NCBI GenBank assembly: GCA_029582155.1
Contig: CM055909.1
Span: 42,902,967 to 42,966,966 of the forward strand
Reading direction: 5' to 3'
DNA: 64,000 nucleotides
Source of the DNA: Panopea generosa
Taxonomy: Eukaryota; Mollusca; Bivalvia; Adapedonta; Hiatellidae
How positions within the stretch are numbered: position 1 is the stretch's first letter; each line of letters opens with the position of its first letter. Under the pieces are notes generated by a model. The model searched no databases. It was given only the letters and a program-made list of their open reading frames with translations, and was not told where the DNA came from. This document shows, in pieces, positions 35,733-48,990 of the stretch. A program made the translations under genes and the position numbers.

Positions 35733-38431
35733 CATATACAGCAGTGGCACATAAACAGCAAGGGCACATATACAACTGGGGCACATATACAACAGGGGCG
35801 CATATACAGCAGGGGCACATATACAACAGGGGCGCATATACAGCAGGTGCCAAATATACAACAGGGGCGCATATACAGCAGGAGCGCATAAACAGCAAGG
35901 GCACATATACAGTAGGGGCACATATACAACAGAGGCGCATATACAGCAGGGACGCATATACAGCAAGTGCCAAATATACAGCAGGGGCGCATATACAGCA
36001 GGGGCGCATATGCAGCATGGGCACATATACAGCAGGGGCACATATACAGCAGGGGTGCATATACAGCAGGGGCACATATTCAGCACTGGCAAATATACAG
36101 CAGGGGCACAAATACAGCAGGGGCACATATTCAGCAGCGGCACATATAAAGCAGTGGCACATATACAGCAGGAGGCACATTTACAACAGGGGCGCATATA
36201 CAGCAAGGGCGCATATAAAGCAGTGGCACATATACAGCAGTGGCACAAATAAAGTAAGGGCACATATACAGCAGCGGCGCATATACAGCAGTGATACATA
36301 TTCAGCAGGGGCACATATACAGCAGTTGCACATATACAACAGTGGCACATATACAGCAGTGGCACAAAAACAGCAGGGGCACAAATACAGCAGGGGCACA
36401 TATACAGTAGTGGCACATATACAACACTGGCACAAATACAGCAATGGCACATATACAGCACTGGCACATATATTGCAGTGGCATATATACAGCAGCGGCA
36501 CATATACAGCAGTGGCTAATATATACAGCAGGGGCAAATATACAGCAGGGGCACATAAGTATACAGCAGTCACACATATACAGCACTGGCACAAATACAG
36601 CAATGGCACAAATACAGCAGGGGCACAAATACAGCAAGGGAACATTACAACAGGGGCACATATACAGCAGTGGCACAAATACAGCAGTGGCACAAATACA
36701 GCAGGGACACAAGTACAGCAGTGGCACATATACAGCAGTGGCACATATACAGCAGGGGAACATAAGTATACAGCAGTCACACATATACAGCACTGGCACA
36801 AATACAGCAATGGCACAAATACAGCAGGGGCACAAATACAGCAGGGGGACATTACAACAGGGGCACATATACAGCAGTGGCACAAATACAGCAGGGACAC
36901 AAATACAGCAGTGGCACATATACAGCAGTGGCACATATACAGCAGGGGAACATAATCATACAGCAGTCACACATATACAGCACTGGCACAAATACAGCAA
37001 TGGCACAAATACAGCAGGGGCACAAATACAGCAGGGGAACATTACAGCAGGGGCACATATACAGCAGTGGCACAAATACAGCAGTGGCACAAATACAGCA
37101 GGGGAACATTACAGCAGGGGCACATATACAGCAGTGGCACAAAAACAGCAGTGGCACAAATACAGCAGGGACACAAATACAGCAGTGGCACATATACAGC
37201 AGTGGCACATATACAGCAGGGGAACATTACAGCAGGGGAACATATACAGCAGTGGCACATATACAGCAGTGGCACATATGAAACAGTGTCACATATACAG
37301 CAGTGGAACAAATACATCAAGGGCACATATACAGCAGTGGCACTTATCAAGCAATGGCACATATACAGCAGTGGCACATATACAGCAGTGGCACAAATAC
37401 AGCAGTGGCACAAATACAGCAGGGGAACATTAACAGCAGTGGCACAAATACAGCAGTGACACAAATACAGCAGGGGAACATTACAGCAGTGGCTCAAATA
37501 CAGCAGGGGCACATATACAGCAGGGGAACATTACAGCAGTGATACATATACAGCAGTGGCACAAATACAGCAGAGGAACATTTACAGCAGTGGCACAAAT
37601 ACAGTAGTGGCACAAATACAGCAGGGGAACATTATAGCAGTGGCACATATACAGCAGTGGCACATATACAACAGTGGCACAAATACAGCAAAGGCACATA
37701 TACAGCAAGGAAACATTACAGCAGTGACACATATACAGCAGTGGTACAAATAAAGCAGTGGCACAAATACAGCAGGGGCACAAATACAGCAGGGGCACAA
37801 ATACAGCAGGGGCGCATATACAGCAAGGGAACATTAGAGCAGTGGCACATATACAGCAGTGGCACAAATACAGCAGTGGCACAAATACAGCAGTGGCACA
37901 TATACAGCAGTGGCACATATACATCAGGGGAACATTAACAGCAGTGGCACAAATACAGCAGGGGAACATTACAGCAGTGGCATATATACAGCAGTGGAAA
38001 TTTACAGCAATGGCACAAATACAGCAGTGGCACAAATACAGTTGGGGCACAAATACAGCAGGGGCACAAATACAGCAAAGGCGCATATACAGCAGGGGAA
38101 CATTACAGCAGTGGCACATATACAGTAGTGGCACAAATACAGCAGTGGCACATATACAGCAGGGGAACATTACGGCAGTTTCACTTATACAGCAGTTGCA
38201 CATATACAGCAGAGACACATATACAGCAGTTGTGCATATACATCAGTGGCACAAATACAACAGTGGCACAAATACATCAAGGACACAAATACAGCAGTGG
38301 AACATTACAATAGAGGCACATATACAGCAGTGGCACAGCAGTGGCACAAATACAGCAGGGGCACAAATACAGCATTGCACATATACAGCAGTGGCACATA
38401 TACAGCAGGGGCACATATACAGCAGGGCACA
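35733..38431. repeat. minisatellite, 17-bp unit, ~159 copies
   Basis: Tandem units of CACATATACAGCAGTGG, with variants CACAAATACAGCAGTGG, GAACATTACAGCAGGGG and GCGCATATACAGCAGGG. The unit has no stop codon in any of six frames and 17 is not a multiple of three, so long frames run through on both strands (up to 403 codons on plus, 320 on minus) with a 17-residue period. These are artefacts of the repeat. A higher-order pattern is visible around 36555-37120. Confidence 0.97.
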
Positions 38432-39286
38432 TCACTGTTTTTAAGAAATAAGTGGCTTTTAATCCATTTTACCAGAGCAGTTGCGGATTTTAATTTTTTA
38501 AAAAAAAACGGAGTTATCAATGAACTGGACCATTTGTTCAGCTATGGGAAAATAATCTATCTGGAAGATCGAACATATAAACATATCAAATGTGTGGACA
38601 GACCAGAATCATAACGCTGTCAACAATGCAATCGGATATACTCGGCGAATTCCGTCGTACTTGGGATATGTACATCGTATTCAAAGTATTTGTAAACATA
38701 TGTTGTTGTTGTTGTTGTTGGTGGTGGTGGTGACGTATTGACGTTTTCTGTCTCAGTTATTGCGAGATTTCATAGCCTCGGTAAAATATAGGTAAACACT
38801 GCACAAGATCGAATACACCTCGGCAAGAGATACCACTATAACCCCGACTATTTTTGGCTAGTGGAATAAACTCTGTCCTCCCGTATGTCCTCACCTGGCG
38901 GGCTTCGAGACAACAAATGACTGGTATATTATAAACGATTCCATTCACTGCTGTTCAAATACGAGCCCTTGAACGTTTGAAGTCACAATAGCTCACCGAT
39001 AAATTATGTTTTACATTAACAAAGTTTGAAATGATGCAATGGTCAGGTTTATATTAAGATGTTTTACCGCAGGTATTAGTGCTAAATCACTCAACGGGAT
39101 TTTTTTTCTTTGATCGTGCAGTCTACGCGTCACATATTGTTAGACGTTATTCTAGACGTAACATCGGATTAAAGCAAACCATGCGCAGTCGCTTAAACCT
39201 TCGAAAGATCCAAATAGATTTAATAATACTATACAAGTTCCCTTTTTGTATGGATTTCAACAAATGATCGATCACATATGGCAAAT
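38432..39286. other. non-coding stretch after the 17-bp array
   Basis: Holds a TTG/GTG trinucleotide run at 38702-38731. The frame running out of the array to 38614 shows no known domain. Confidence 0.5.
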
Positions 39287-39440
39287 CCATTATTGGTGTA
39301 GAGATCCGAGCAAAACCATCATCCTCCCGCAAGAAACTGACACATGTTCTTACTTACATTTTGGACTGAGTTGGACTCGAGCCCACGACCTCAGCGGTGA
39401 GAGGTAAGCGGTCATTAGATGAAAGCGCCCAAGAACACCC
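39287..39440 (-). mobile_element. SINE family 2 copy
   Basis: The minus strand contains CGCTTACCTCTCACCGCTGA, GGTCGTGGGCTCGAGTCC and GTCAGTTTCTTGCGGGAGG, parallel to the plus-strand copy at 11320-11475. Confidence 0.55.
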
Positions 39441-40469
39441 GACCATGAATGACCCCGTCCCCCACCCGGCCCCTCCTCTAACAATCCTGTCGAATATACT
39501 GACGAGTTGACGACAATGAAGCAATTTAGCAAACAATAAAAAAGAAAGTCAATATTAACTTGGGCCAATGGTTAACAATTTTTTTCAAAGGCAGAGACGG
39601 ATCCAGTATTTCAGTTTAGAGGGGCGTACTTAGGGGGCGTAACACAAACTCTGAAAACCCCTATATTTCAGTAGAAATATGGCGAATTTTAATAAAATAA
39701 TGGATTTTAGGAAAGGGGGCTTACGACGTTTTTTTAAAGAGTAGATACGCCATTGAAAGGACCCGAATCAATGGTTATTTAATTTGGGTACATTCCTGGG
39801 GCAGAAATGTTTTATTCATTGCTCTCAATGGAAGGAAATAGTTGACTAAATAGGCCTGAAACGTACTGCAAAAAAAGATTCAAATGAGCAGAGGCTTACC
39901 AGTACAACGTTAGTACTCGGCCATTCAAACTAGATAAGTGTAAGGGATATATGTAATATACAATAGATAGTATAGCAAACTTTGACCTGACATCTCTACA
40001 CTGATATTATATGATATAGCTTACCATAATATCAATGATAATACGTCGGAAATGAACGTATGCGCATTTCCCAATAGTATTGTGCTTCGTACTGACCTCA
40101 TAGTAAATCTAAATAGAACGGAAATTATCCCCGCTCTGCACACAACGAGAATTAGTAACGTAATTCACAATTTTGTCTATTTCTTTTATACAAGTCCCTT
40201 ACTACATTTTTTTCAAGTTTCAATCAATTATATGAATGGCGCATTTTAAAACGACTGACTGTTTTAAAAAAATCCGTTTGATCATGAAACATTTATAAGA
40301 ATTACCTAAAAATTGTTTGCTTCTGTTTTCCATAAAAAATGGTGGTAAAAACAGAAATCCAACTGCAGACGACCTGGCATCCAAAGTACAGCGTCATCAA
40401 AACATCACAAATGCAAGTATATACACAATGTATATAAATTACTCTTTAAAATGACAGTTCAAACACACA
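39441..40469. other. non-coding stretch
   Basis: A CAGAGACGGATCCAGTATTT segment near 39593 looks like a dispersed-repeat fragment. No gene was recognised. Confidence 0.5.
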
Positions 40470-43400
40470 GATGAAGAGACAACTGGGGGTTTACATACAT
40501 TCATTTAGACGAAGAGACCACTGGGGGGTTACTCACATTCATTGAGACGAAGAGACCACTGGGGGTTTACTAACATTCATTTAGACAAAGAAACGACTGG
40601 TGGTTTACTCACATTCGTTTAGACGAAGAGATAACTTGCGATTCACTAACATTCATTTAGACGAAGAGACAACTGCGGTTTTACTAACATTCATTTAAAC
40701 GAAGAGACAACTGGGGATTTACTAACATTCATTTAGACGCAAAAATCACTTGGAGTTTACTCACATCAATTTAGACGAAGAGACAACTGGCGATTTACTA
40801 ACATTCATTTAGACGAAGAGACAATTAGGGTTTTACTAACATTCAATTAAACGAAGAGACAACTGGGGATTTACTAACATTCATTTAGACGAAGAGACAA
40901 CTGCGGTTTTACTAACATTCATTTAGACAAAGAGACAAATGGGGATTTACTAACATTCATTTAGACGAAGAGACAACTGGGGTTTTACTAACATTCAATT
41001 AAACGAAGAGACAACTGGGGATTTACTAACATTCATTTAGACGAAGAGACAACTGGGGTTTTACTAACATTCAATTAAACGAAGAGACAACTGGGGATTT
41101 ACTAACATTCATTTAGACGAAGAGACAACTGGGGATTTACTAACATTCGTTTAGACGAAGAGACAACTGGGGGGTTAATAACATTCATTTGGACGAAGAG
41201 ACAACTGGGGGTTTACTCACATTCATTGAGATGAAGAGACCACTGGGGTTTACTAACATTCATTTAGACGAAGAAACGACTTGGGGTTTACTCACATTCA
41301 TTTAGACGAAGAGACAACTTGCGATTTACAAACATTCATTTAGACGTAAGACAACTGGGGTTTTACTAACATTCATTTAAACGAAGAGACAACTTGCGAT
41401 TTATAAACATTCATTTAGACGAAGGGACAACTAGGGTTTTACTAACATGTATTTAGACGAAGAGACAACTGGGGTTTTACTAACAATAATTTAGACGAAG
41501 AGACAACTTGGGTTTTAATAACATTCGTTTTGAAGAGGAGACAACTGGTAATTTACTAACATTCATTTAGACGAAGAGACAACTGGTGGTTTACTTACAT
41601 TCATTTAGACGAAAAGACGACTGGGGATTTACTAACATTCATTTAAACAAAGAGAGGACTGGGAATTTACTAACATTCATTTAAACGAAGAGACAACTTG
41701 CGATTTACAAACATTCATTTAGACGAAGAGACAACTGGGGTTTTACTAACATTTATTTAGACGAAGAGACAACTGGGGTTTTACTAACAATAATTTAGAC
41801 GAAGAGACAACTGGGGTTTTAATAACATTCGTTTTGAAGAGGAGACAACTGGGAATTTACTAACATTCATTTTGACGAAGAGACAACTGGGGTTTACTTA
41901 CATTCATTTAAACGAAGAGACGACTGGGGATTTACTTACATTCGTTTAGACGAAGAGACAACTGGGAACTTACTAACATTCATTTAAACGAAGAGACGAC
42001 TGGGGATTTACTAACATTCATTTAAACGAAGAGACGACTGGGAATTTACTAACATTCATTTAAAGGAAGAGACAACTTGCGAGTTACTAACATTCATTTA
42101 GACGAAGAGACAACTGGGGTTTTACTAACATTTATTTAGACGAAGAGACAACACGAGTTTTAATAACAATAATTTAGACGAAGAGACGACTGGGGTTTTA
42201 CTTACATTCGTTTAGAAGAGGAGACAACTGGGAATTTACTAACATTCATTAAGACGAAAAGACAACTGGGGGTTTACTTACATTCATTTAAACGAAGGGA
42301 CGACTGGGGATTTACTAACATTCGTTTAGACGAAGAGACAACTGGGAATTTACTAACATTCATTTAGACGAAGAGACAACTGGGGTTTTATTAACATTCG
42401 TTTAGAAGAGGAGACAACTGGGAATTTACTAACATTCATTTAGACGAAGAGACATCTGGGGGTTTACTTACATTCATGTAGACGAAGCAAACTGGGGGTT
42501 TACTTACATTCATTTAGACGAATAGACAACTGGGGGATTTACTAACATTCATTTAGACGAAGAGACAACTTGGGCCTTACTAACATTCATTTAGACGAGG
42601 AGACAACTGGAGGTTTACTGCCATTCATTTAGACGAAAAGACAATTTGCGATTTACTAACATTCATTTAGACGAAGAGACAACTGGAGTTTTACTAACAT
42701 TCATTTAAACGAAGAGGCGACTAGGGATTTTCTAACATTCATTTAGACGAGGAGACAACTGAGGATTAACTAACATTCATTTAGACGAAAAGATAACTGG
42801 GGATTTACTAACATTCATTTAGACGAGGAGACAAATGAGGATTTACTAACATTTAATTAGACGAAGAAGCAACTGGGGATTTACTAACATTTATTTAGAC
42901 GAGGAGAGAACTGGGGATTTACTAACATTCATTTAGACGTAAAGACCACTTGGGGTTTACTCACATTGATTTAGACGAAGAGAAAACTGGGGATTTACTG
43001 ACATTAAGTTAGACGAAGAGACAACTGGGGTTTTACTAACATTCGTTTAGAAGAGGAGACAACTGCGGATTTACTAACATTCATTTGGACGAAGAGACAA
43101 CTGGGGGCTTACTTACATTCATTTAGACGAGGAGACAACTGGAGGTTTACTTACATTCATTTAGACGAAGCCAACTGGGGGCTTACTTACATTCATTTAG
43201 ACGAATAAACAACTGGGGATTTACTAACATTCATTTAGACGAAGAGACAACTTGGGCCTTACTAACATTCATTTAGACGAGGAGACAACTGGAGGTTTAC
43301 TAACATTCATTTTCACGAAAAGACCACTTAAGGGTTAACTCACATTCATTGAGACAAAGATACCAGGGGGACTTACTAACATTAACTTAGATGAAGAGAC

Positions 43401-43700
43401 CACTGGGGTCTACTTACATTAATTTAGACGAAGAGACAACCGTGTTTTACTAACATTCGTTTAGAAGAGGAGACAACTGGGGATTTACTAACATTGTTAA
43501 GACGAAGAGACAACTGGGGGTTTACTAACATTCATTTGGACGAAGAGACAACTGGGGATTACTAACATTCATTTAGACGAGGAGACAACTAGAGTTATAC
43601 TAACATTCATTTAGACGAAAATACCACTTGGGGTTAACTTACATTCATTGGGACGAAGAGACCAATGGGGGTCTACTAACATTCATTTTGACGAAGAGAC
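40470..43700. repeat. minisatellite, 38-bp unit, ~85 copies
   Basis: Tandem units of TTTACTAACATTCATTTAGA plus CGAAGAGACAACTGGGGA. Variation is mostly substitutions (GGGGG/GGGGT, GACG/AACG). Several blocks recur as multi-unit variants, for example TTAGAAGAGGAGACAACTGG about every few hundred bases, suggesting block amplification. Both strands carry stops. Confidence 0.95.
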
Positions 43701-44423
43701 ATAAACAGCAATCACGTTTGTTGCCTGGTTCCCTAAAATTATCGCGATCTACGAATTAATTTGAGGTTGGGCCAGTGTTCATGAAAATATGTAAACTAAC
43801 GTTAGCAAACGTGTAATCGGACTCAACGCAGCCCTGGTATGTTTCTGAAAATGGTGATAAACCCCAATTAAAAATATCACTACAGACACTGAAGTTTTCA
43901 AACCAGTTTTGGCACATTCACATACAATTATATTAATATTTACACGGATTGAAACAATTAACAGGGTGCACAATTTGATGTAAAAAGTAAGTTTTAAATA
44001 CAAAAAATAAAGTAAAAGTTTCTATAATATTGCATTTATTTATATCTTCCTTCAATTATATAAGAACACCCGCTCGTCGTTATAAATAAGAGTCGACTGT
44101 ATCGTTTTATTGGTGTTGCTATAGTTCACAAAGAAAATGTTAAAACAAAAATGACAACACAATATACGTCCACTTACTTAATAGCAAATACATGTTGTAT
44201 AATTCCTTTGTAATAGTAAGCATTTAACTTCGGTGTTTATTTTCAAATTTAAAGGTACTACCCATGTTCAATAATGAATACAGATGGTGGATTTTAATTT
44301 TTCAACTCGTTTGTCTTTTTTGTTAATGTAAACATAGTTATTTTGTTTCGATTAAAAAAGTTATCACACCTTAAACAAATCATGCTCGAGGTCGTCAAAA
44401 GTAGAACCATTATTAGGCATCAG

Positions 44424-44479
44424 CAGATAAAGTGTCTTGCTAAATTACACCACCCATAGCCGTAGTGGGGGGTATATTG

Positions 44480-44513
<34 letters not shown>

Positions 44514-44532
44514 ATTGTTGTTGTTGTTGTTG

Positions 44533-44603
<71 letters not shown>
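44424..44603. repeat. SINE fragment plus (TTG)n microsatellite (copy A)
   Basis: The plus-strand AAAGTGTCTTGCTAAATTAC and CCACCCATAGCCGTAG are the complement of the SINE family 3 body (compare 22880-22920). A TTG run of about 40 units with two interruptions follows. The poly-Leu, poly-Cys and poly-Gln frames here are artefacts. Confidence 0.8.
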
Positions 44604-44604
<1 letters not shown>

Positions 44605-44645
44605 ATCTTTAATGTGAATGTCCTCAAACAGGTACGTAAGAAGAT

Positions 44646-44745
44646 GTACATGGCCTTCCGTACCATTGTGACATATTTAAGCGCATGCGCACACGACTTG
44701 CAATACACGTCTCGGGAACATCTGGTTATCTGGACACCTTTTTAA
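44646..44745 (-). pseudogene. C-type lectin remnant (copy A)
   Basis: TGGCCTTCCGTACCATTGTG matches the 3' coding part of the lectin genes (48220-48245, 55850-55870). After CTGGACACC the rest of the domain is deleted. The longer relic in copy B (51625-51990) shows what was lost. Confidence 0.6.
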
Positions 44746-46749
44746 GTAATATGATTGAGAAATTTGAATATGCGGTCTTAATTTACAGTTAGCTTAACAG
44801 ATGGACATAACATCACAGTCAATTCAAATATGTTCATAAATATGAATGTCAGCTTCTGCAGATTATATTCTATACAGAGAGCAGACATGTAGGAACTTTT
44901 ATCTATTGATAGCGGTTAAGTATCTTAATTCAATATTAATGTGGACTTTGAAATATTGTAGATCTACTTTTTTTATTTTGATAAATATTGGTGTAATTTA
45001 AATTACAATGGGATGTTAACAATAATAGCCAAGTTGTTAAAACAATTGTTAAAATTAACATGATCTTCAGTTAACACATTTTTTTAAAGCCTTAATAAAT
45101 TGTTAACTAACATTTTGTTAAATTTGCTGATGTCATGAAAAGTGTTCAACATACTCTTGGATTTCTAGCTATCCGAACAAGTAAAAAAGCAGGATTGAAC
45201 GCAGTCTTGGATTTTGTTTAATCTGTATTTGTTAATTTTTACTCAAATTTAACAAAAAGGATTGAAGGTATGTTAACAAAATGTTAAACTTAACATTTTT
45301 ATAACTACAGCAAACATATTTACAAATATTACAACACCAAACATCTTTGTCAAATATTAACGGTTTTTAACAACTTAGCCACTATATGTTGCAACGCATG
45401 TCGTTCAGTGCCGGTTTAAACCCATGTCAGTCAGATATTACAATAATAAAGTATGTCCACTGAAATTAAATCACTAAATGCTATGGAGTGTAAAAATCAA
45501 AGGAAAAGTATACGCGTCATTTTTTGATTACTACATGAAAATACATGAAAAAAGACGAACGCCGTGTCTGTATAAAGATGAACCATCGATATCAATTGGT
45601 TATGAAACACTCGTATTTAATGTTTACGGTTCAACAGCGTAGTTTGATCTGCTGAAAAGATTATGGTATAGAACGGTACAATTTACAAAAATAGGCCATT
45701 GCTCTTTTTGAGAAAAAAAAGTTTTTTGCATGACCACTTGGTAGTCGCGATGGTCCATTTCTATGTTGTCTTTGTTAGCGGGGTGAATTTTCATGAAATA
45801 TTATGAAAGCTATTTACAAAAAAAGTTACCTCCTATTTTTTCACCACTCCATAACATTATGTCACGTGGGTTCGCCAACGTGATAATAACATTTTAAAAA
45901 CAAGGAAATGTATCTCCAACAGGAGCATTGCAAGGACACGGTTACTAGGTCAGCTTGTAGTGGTCAAAAAAGAACAATGAAAACAAAACTCATTAAACTA
46001 GCATCAACTTCTGTTGAATTTGACAAGACTGCTGTATTTCAGTTTTGTCGGATTTTTAATAAATATATTCGAATAATCACGACAAAAAAGAAACTGCGGG
46101 CCTATTTGTATAAAGAACTGTTACCTTAACACCACATTAATGGAAATTTCCGACATATAGCATATGTTATGTAATTCATTTAAGGTAATAATCCAATGGC
46201 AATCGTATCAAAATGTTATTCTACTTCTATAAACCATTGCGCCTGATATGAAAACTTCTATATAACAAAGGATATTGAACATGCAAGATTGTAGATGGCG
46301 GAGTGTAAATCTAACAGAGCTTTAGACATCTCGACCCTGGACAACACGCTAGTGTTTCTTTTTGTATTCCTTTTGTTAGAATTCAGTACACATTATCCAT
46401 GTATCTATACTATACCATCCTCCGCTGGGAAGAAAGTAACACATGAATTTGGTTAAACTCTATTTCAAAAATTTCGACCCAGTGGAAGAAATACAATGAG
46501 AAATTACAGAAGAGAACATATATTTTATTTCAGATTTGTACATCAATAAATCGTCATTATAACATATTTACAACTCATATTATCACGTCAACTATAGCGT
46601 TAACACGTACAATATCAGTACCGTCATATTTCATTACCATATATATCAAATATTTATGTCAAAATAATACAAGAAATACTTTTCAATCCTATGTTCACCA
46701 AGAAGAAGAAAAAGAGGGTGAACACATTTATTGAGCATTTATATGATCA

Positions 46750-47084
46750 TTATTCATTCTTTGCCAAATATATATTTAAAATGTTATTTCTTAATTTCAG
46801 AGAACATTTTATATAATGGGCAAATCCGATAAAAAAAGTTATGTCATTTTGATTTAAGCAATGCATTAAGCTTGTACATGGAAAGTATTTAGACAAACTG
46901 TATAATATATATCCTCCTTAAATCACTGTAGCAAGAACAGACAAAAATGAAGTGGAATATATCTTCTGCCTCAGTTGAGTTACAACATAAACAAAAAGCT
47001 CTCGTTTCTTGGAATATGATTTCTTGTGTAGCGAACATTTGAATTCTGAGAGTATAACATCTTATCGATTTATTTGTCATAATA
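46750..47084 (-). pseudogene. LINE reverse-transcriptase C-terminal fragment
   Basis: A minus-strand 63-codon frame (46889-47080) contains CLCCNSTEAEDIFHFIFVC, a Cys/His motif typical of LINE ORF2 C-termini (compare CFHC...HVLLNC in the element at 12924). After its stop, another frame continues with tail-like residues (IKCSLKLRN), so the copy is frameshifted. In copy B only the last part (about 54000-54045) remains. Confidence 0.6.
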
Positions 47085-47945
47085 TACCACCACGTGGTTA
47101 GTACATATTATATTTGTCACAATATACCACCACGCGGTTAGTACATATCATATTTGTCACAATATACCACCACGTGGTTAGTACATATCATATTTGTCAC
47201 AATATACCACCACGCGGTTAGTACATATCATATTTGTCACAATATACCACCACGCGGTTAGTACATATCATATTTGTCACAATATACCACCACGTGGTTA
47301 GTACATATCATATTTGTCACAATATACCAATATACCACCACGTGGTTAGTACATATCATATTTGTCACAATATACCACCACGCGGTTAGTACATATCATA
47401 TTTGTCACAATATACCACCACGCGGTTAGTACATATCATATTTGTCACAATATACCACCACGTGGTTAGTACATATCATATTTGTCACAATATACCACCA
47501 CGTGGTTAATACATATCATATTTGTCACAATATACCACCACGCGGTTAGTACATATCATATGTGTCACAATATACCACCACGCAGTTAGTACATATCATA
47601 TTTGTCACAATATACCACCACGCGGTTAGTACATATCATATTTGTCACAATATACCACCACGTGGTTAGTATATATCATATGTATCACAGTATACCACCA
47701 AGTGGTTAATACATATCACAATATATATCACCACGCGGTTAATATCAATCATATATATCACAAACTAACACCACGTGGTTAATACATATCACATGTGTCA
47801 CAATACACCACCCTGTTGTTAATATCATATTATCACAAAATACCACCACGTGGATAACATCTATCATATGTATCACAATATACAACCACGTGGTTAATAC
47901 CTATCATATGTATCACAATATACAACCACGTGGCTAATACCTATC
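47085..47945. repeat. 40-bp minisatellite with ACCACGTGGT palindromes (copy A, ~21 units)
   Basis: Unit: TTTGTCACAATATACCACCA then CGTGGTTAGTACATATCATA. Units alternate between CACGTGG and CACGCGG. The central part is almost homogeneous, and the end nearer the lectin (47690-47945) is diverged. It lies about 240 bp beyond the lectin stop codon. Confidence 0.95.
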
Positions 47946-48111
47946 ACGCTCCTTTTAATAGCAAACATTGTGACTTCATTGTATGTTAAATCTGCATATA
48001 TTCTCTTTATCCAATAATAAATAACGATGATGAAATTTAAGTCTTACATAATTTGTTGTGTTTTTACTTGTTATTATATAACAGCAGGAGTAACGTATAA
48101 TATACACCAAC

Positions 48112-48117
48112 TTTATT
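48112..48117 (-). promoter_or_regulatory. probable polyadenylation signal of lectin A
   Basis: AATAAA on the minus strand, about 70 nt after the stop. It is conserved at the matching place in copy B (55734-55739). Confidence 0.6.
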
Positions 48118-48186
48118 ATGTCCTTTTTAATAGGCTCTGTTTCTTGTTATTAAACGTCATCTATTTTAGTGGGTTGTAGCTTTAAA

Positions 48187-48990
48187 TTAGTACACATATT
48201 CACAAACAAATGAGTATTTAGTTCCACATAGCCTTCCGTACCATACCCATCCATTGGAAAACTGATTGACAATACAATTATCAGGAAGTCCAGGTTCGCC
48301 ACGTACCCAGTTAGAGAAAGATGATTGAGACGCTCCATATGTGTACGTCCACGGCGAGGACGAATCATCGCGTTCTCCATCTATCCATACGTCCACTGTC
48401 ACGCTCAGACTATTTAAAGTAGAGGCCACATCATTTGATTTCTCTTGTGAGTTTATATTCACCAGATGTCCATGGTGTTTTTGACATTCTGTTTCCGCGG
48501 CTGATTTTGCCATAGTTGTACTTACATACTTTAAACAGAAGCCACTGGGAGTCGGTGTATACCCGTCTGGGCATTTACCTTCGCATACATCCGACTCAGA
48601 TTCCTTCAACGATATGTTCCGTGATTCTTGTTTGCATACGGTTGAGTTAGATTTGCAGTTTCTTGAACGTGAGCGTATTCCATAACGAGCCGCTAGGGTT
48701 GTAGAGCATGTCGACCACTCAGACCATTCTGCACATGGGTGTAGAGCACACATGTCTTTCTTTATTTCTGTTTCTAAATGGCTATTTTCCTTTATTTCAG
48801 TGTCCATATTCATCAGTATTTTCCCAATGAGTCGTAACGAAGGCTTATCAGTCAACTTTCCAATATTCTGTAAATATTTGCCGTCCAATTTTCCGTTGTC
48901 GTTAACTTTGACGTCACTTATTGAAATACACCGTGATGTTTGTAGAAAGAAATAACCAATGACGATCCGCCGTAGAATTATCCGAGCCAT
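48187..48990 (-). CDS. secreted TSP1 + C-type lectin domain protein (copy A, intact)
   Basis: 267 residues in a single exon, start ATG at 48990. Residues 1-21 form a signal peptide with a basic start and an IVIGYFFLQ core, predicting secretion. About 40-75 is Lys/Glu-rich, possibly helical. A thrombospondin type 1-like repeat spans about 81-140 (EWSEWSTCS, RSRSRNC, paired Cys). The C-type lectin fold spans about 141-267: FCLKYV, ETECQKHHGHLVNI, WIDGERDD, FSNW, then GEPGLPDNC and FVCEY, with the four core Cys. Canonical EPN/QPD and WND calcium-sugar motifs are absent (EPG and NGWVW instead), so ligand and calcium dependence are uncertain. Proteins of this type act as secreted pattern-recognition or adhesion factors (family knowledge). 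The intronless structure suggests a retrocopy origin or intron loss. Confidence 0.88.
   Translation of the reverse strand: MARIILRRIVIGYFFLQTSRCISISDVKVNDNGKLDGKYLQNIGKLTDKPSLRLIGKILMNMDTEIKENSHLETEIKKDMCALHPCAEWSEWSTCSTTLAARYGIRSRSRNCKSNSTVCKQESRNISLKESESDVCEGKCPDGYTPTPSGFCLKYVSTTMAKSAAETECQKHHGHLVNINSQEKSNDVASTLNSLSVTVDVWIDGERDDSSSPWTYTYGASQSSFSNWVRGEPGLPDNCIVNQFSNGWVWYGRLCGTKYSFVCEYVY

Noticed and set aside
35541..38614. Long open frames (up to 403 codons) on both strands
   Set aside because: They translate the stop-free 17-bp satellite, with identical periodic peptides in all frames; there is no unique sequence, start context or domain.
44437..44745. Poly-Leu/poly-Cys/poly-Gln frames at the (TTG)n sites (also 29606, 51365, 62898)
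   Set aside because: These are trinucleotide microsatellite artefacts; the flanks are SINE and lectin relics, not coding exons.
45908..46129. 73-codon frame in copy A
   Set aside because: The copy B counterpart is interrupted by TGA and other changes, there is no recognised domain, and nothing indicates constraint.
47085..47945. CRISPR-like array
   Set aside because: The repeats are contiguous tandem units without unique spacers, in a eukaryotic context.
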